From Rhizobiales bacterium IMCC20636 (GTDB lineage: Bacteria; Pseudomonadota; Alphaproteobacteria; Rhizobiales; GCA-2746425), in the NCBI GenBank assembly GCA_016865015.1, contig CP018226.1:2325001-2389000 (forward strand): DNA of 64,000 nt, in the 5' to 3' direction. The position numbers were made by a program, and so were the translations under genes. The first letter of the stretch is position 1. The number at the start of each line of letters is the position of its first letter. The notes below the pieces were generated by a model that did no database searches, was not told the origin of the DNA, and was given only the letters and a program-made list of their open reading frames with translations. Positions 62,500 through 64,000 of this stretch are shown in pieces.

Positions 62500-63990
62500 T
62501 TACACTCGTCCGGAGAACAGGCCGAGACGTTTTCCTGGGCGGGCTTTGCCCCCAATGACAATGGCAGCTATGCAGATCATGATCAACAAGAGCGCGATTG
62601 GCCGGGTCAGGATATCCATGGGGTCGCGGGCGAACAGCATGAGCCCGCGTCTTAGGTTCTGATCAATCATGCCTCCAAGGATGATGCCAAGGATGAGTGG
62701 TGCCATCGGATAGCGCATCATCCGAAGCGCATACCCGAGCAACCCGAACGCCAGCACTACATAGATATCGAAAATACGCTGGGTCAGGGCGTAGGGCCCG
62801 AGCACGCACAGCGTGAACACCACCGGTGTCAGAAATTCGCGGGGAATCTTGAGTACATAGAGCAGCGGCCGTGTCAGCATCAGACCCATCACCGCCATGG
62901 CAATGCTGCCGAAAATGATGATCCAGAACACGGTCGAAATAAATACCGGATTTTCAATCAGGATCATCGGACCAGGGCGGACGTTGTGAATGAACATCGC
63001 TGCTAACAGCACTGCGGCCGGTGCCGAACCCGGTACAGCCAGTGTTAGCGCCGGTATGATCGCCGCTGGCAACGCCGCACTGTTGGCAGTCTCTGCGGCA
63101 ATCAAGCCGTCACGTGAACCCTTGGTGAATTCCTCTGGATGCTTGCTCAGGCGGCGGGCCGCACCATACGAAATCCACGAGGCGATGTCCTCTCCCACGC
63201 CGGGAATGACTCCCACGACGATGCCGATCACACTGGAACGGACCACCGTTACCCAGTTGCGTATCATGTCCCCCAAAATTGAAAGTAAGCTTGCTGATTT
63301 AACTTTGGCCTTTACCAACTTGGCCTCGCCGGTCCCCAGCGAGAGCAGTAGCTCCGATACTCCGAAGGCACCAACCATGGCTGGGATCAGTCCAATACCA
63401 CCACTCAGATTGAGGTTGCCGAATGCATAGCGCGGATAGGCATGCATCGTCTCCTGCCCAATCATTGCCACAGCTAGCCCCAGGAACCCGGCCAGCCAGC
63501 CCTTCAACGGGTCGTCCGCAGATGTCATTCGACCGGCTACGATCACTCCCATAATTCCGAGGAAGAAGTATTCGAAGGAGCCGAATCCAAGCGCGAGGTC
63601 AGCAAGGGCCGGCGAGATCAATGACAGACTGATGCCGCCAATTAAGCCGCCAGTGAGCGAAGCTACCGTGGCCAGTCCCAGAGCCCGGGCCGCCTCGCCT
63701 CTGAGGGCCATTGGATGGCCCTCCAATCCAGTTGCCGCGTTGGCCGGGGTGCCCGGTATGTTGAGAAGAATTGCGCTACGACTGCCGCCATAGATCGAAC
63801 CAATATAGATGCAGATGAGTACCAAAATCGCTTGGTTTCCCTCCATCGAATAGGTTAGCGACGTCATCAGTGCGAGGCCCATGGTCGCGGTCAGGCCGGG
63901 CAAGGCTCCGATGACGATCCCAGCCAGGGTGGCCCACAGGACGTTGAACAGGGTGTCGAAGGTCAGCAGACCGATCAGTGCATCGATCAT
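62500..63990 (-). CDS. Tripartite tricarboxylate transporter large membrane subunit (TctA)
   Basis: 496 residues, about 12 membrane helices. The TctA signatures GIVIGALPGLTATMGLALMTSLTYSM, YGGSRSAILLNIPGTPANAATGLEGHPMA and GVIPGVGEDIASWISYGAARRLSKHPEEFTKG are clear. Works with a small membrane subunit (TctB) and a periplasmic binding protein (TctC), which are not seen downstream and would have to lie beyond the window end, upstream on this strand. The substrate is probably a carboxylate. The start lies 10 bases from the window edge. Confidence 0.94.
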   Translation of the reverse strand: MIDALIGLLTFDTLFNVLWATLAGIVIGALPGLTATMGLALMTSLTYSMEGNQAILVLICIYIGSIYGGSRSAILLNIPGTPANAATGLEGHPMALRGEAARALGLATVASLTGGLIGGISLSLISPALADLALGFGSFEYFFLGIMGVIVAGRMTSADDPLKGWLAGFLGLAVAMIGQETMHAYPRYAFGNLNLSGGIGLIPAMVGAFGVSELLLSLGTGEAKLVKAKVKSASLLSILGDMIRNWVTVVRSSVIGIVVGVIPGVGEDIASWISYGAARRLSKHPEEFTKGSRDGLIAAETANSAALPAAIIPALTLAVPGSAPAAVLLAAMFIHNVRPGPMILIENPVFISTVFWIIIFGSIAMAVMGLMLTRPLLYVLKIPREFLTPVVFTLCVLGPYALTQRIFDIYVVLAFGLLGYALRMMRYPMAPLILGIILGGMIDQNLRRGLMLFARDPMDILTRPIALLLIMICIAAIVIGGKARPGKRLGLFSGRV

Positions 63991-64000
63991 CAGGGTAACC

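Overview
The window is a chromosomal segment of an alphaproteobacterium, most likely a Hyphomicrobiales (Rhizobiales) species of medium GC content. The evidence is gene content and order: dgt beside erpA and xthA; argS, a SPOR protein, nagZ, scpA, scpB, tatABC, serS, surE, pcm and nlpD in a row; yajC, secD, secF, an Mth938 protein and a squalene-synthase-like protein; and holB, metG, tatD and an MBL hydrolase. A LexA site of the alphaproteobacterial type (GAAC-N7-GAAC) lies between uvrA and ssb. No rRNA or tRNA gene and no CRISPR array was seen.

Layout. 1-1160: end of a sarcosine oxidase operon (soxA partial, soxG). 1266-8053: a membrane GGDEF-EAL protein, xthA, erpA, dgt, argS. 8128-20704: cell envelope, chromosome and export block (SPOR protein, nagZ, scpAB, an orphan iron-type ABC ATPase, tatABC, serS, surE-pcm-nlpD). 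20745-27596: DUF815 ATPase, yajC-secDF, two homologues of complex I assembly factors, trmFO. 27731-30869: a lipoprotein with a possible C-H-D triad, a secreted phytase-like protein and a DUF1127 gene of 51 codons. 31233-35663: uvrA and ssb, divergent around a LexA box and short tandem repeats, plus a small secreted protein. 35677-43719: marC, gyrA, holB, metG, tatD and an MBL hydrolase.

From about 43.9 kb the window becomes accessory: an AT-rich gene with a HEPN-like motif, a NIPSNAP protein, two perfect DnaA boxes, an SDR-GMC oxidoreductase pair, rsgA, a 230-bp tandem repeat array built on inverted repeats, and a divergent EamA/MarR pair with twin operators. At 51184-59190 lies the most interesting unit. 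It is a divergent cluster with a NitT/TauT-type ABC importer and a ureohydrolase on one arm, and a TetR regulator, a second ureohydrolase, two SDRs and a polysaccharide-deacetylase-family enzyme on the other. I read it as an inducible uptake and degradation route for a guanidino or related nitrogen compound; the substrate is unknown.

Beyond it come a transporter remnant, another SDR, insertion-sequence-like repeats, a small membrane protein and a GC-richer TctA-IclR-dimeric barrel operon that runs to the end of the window.
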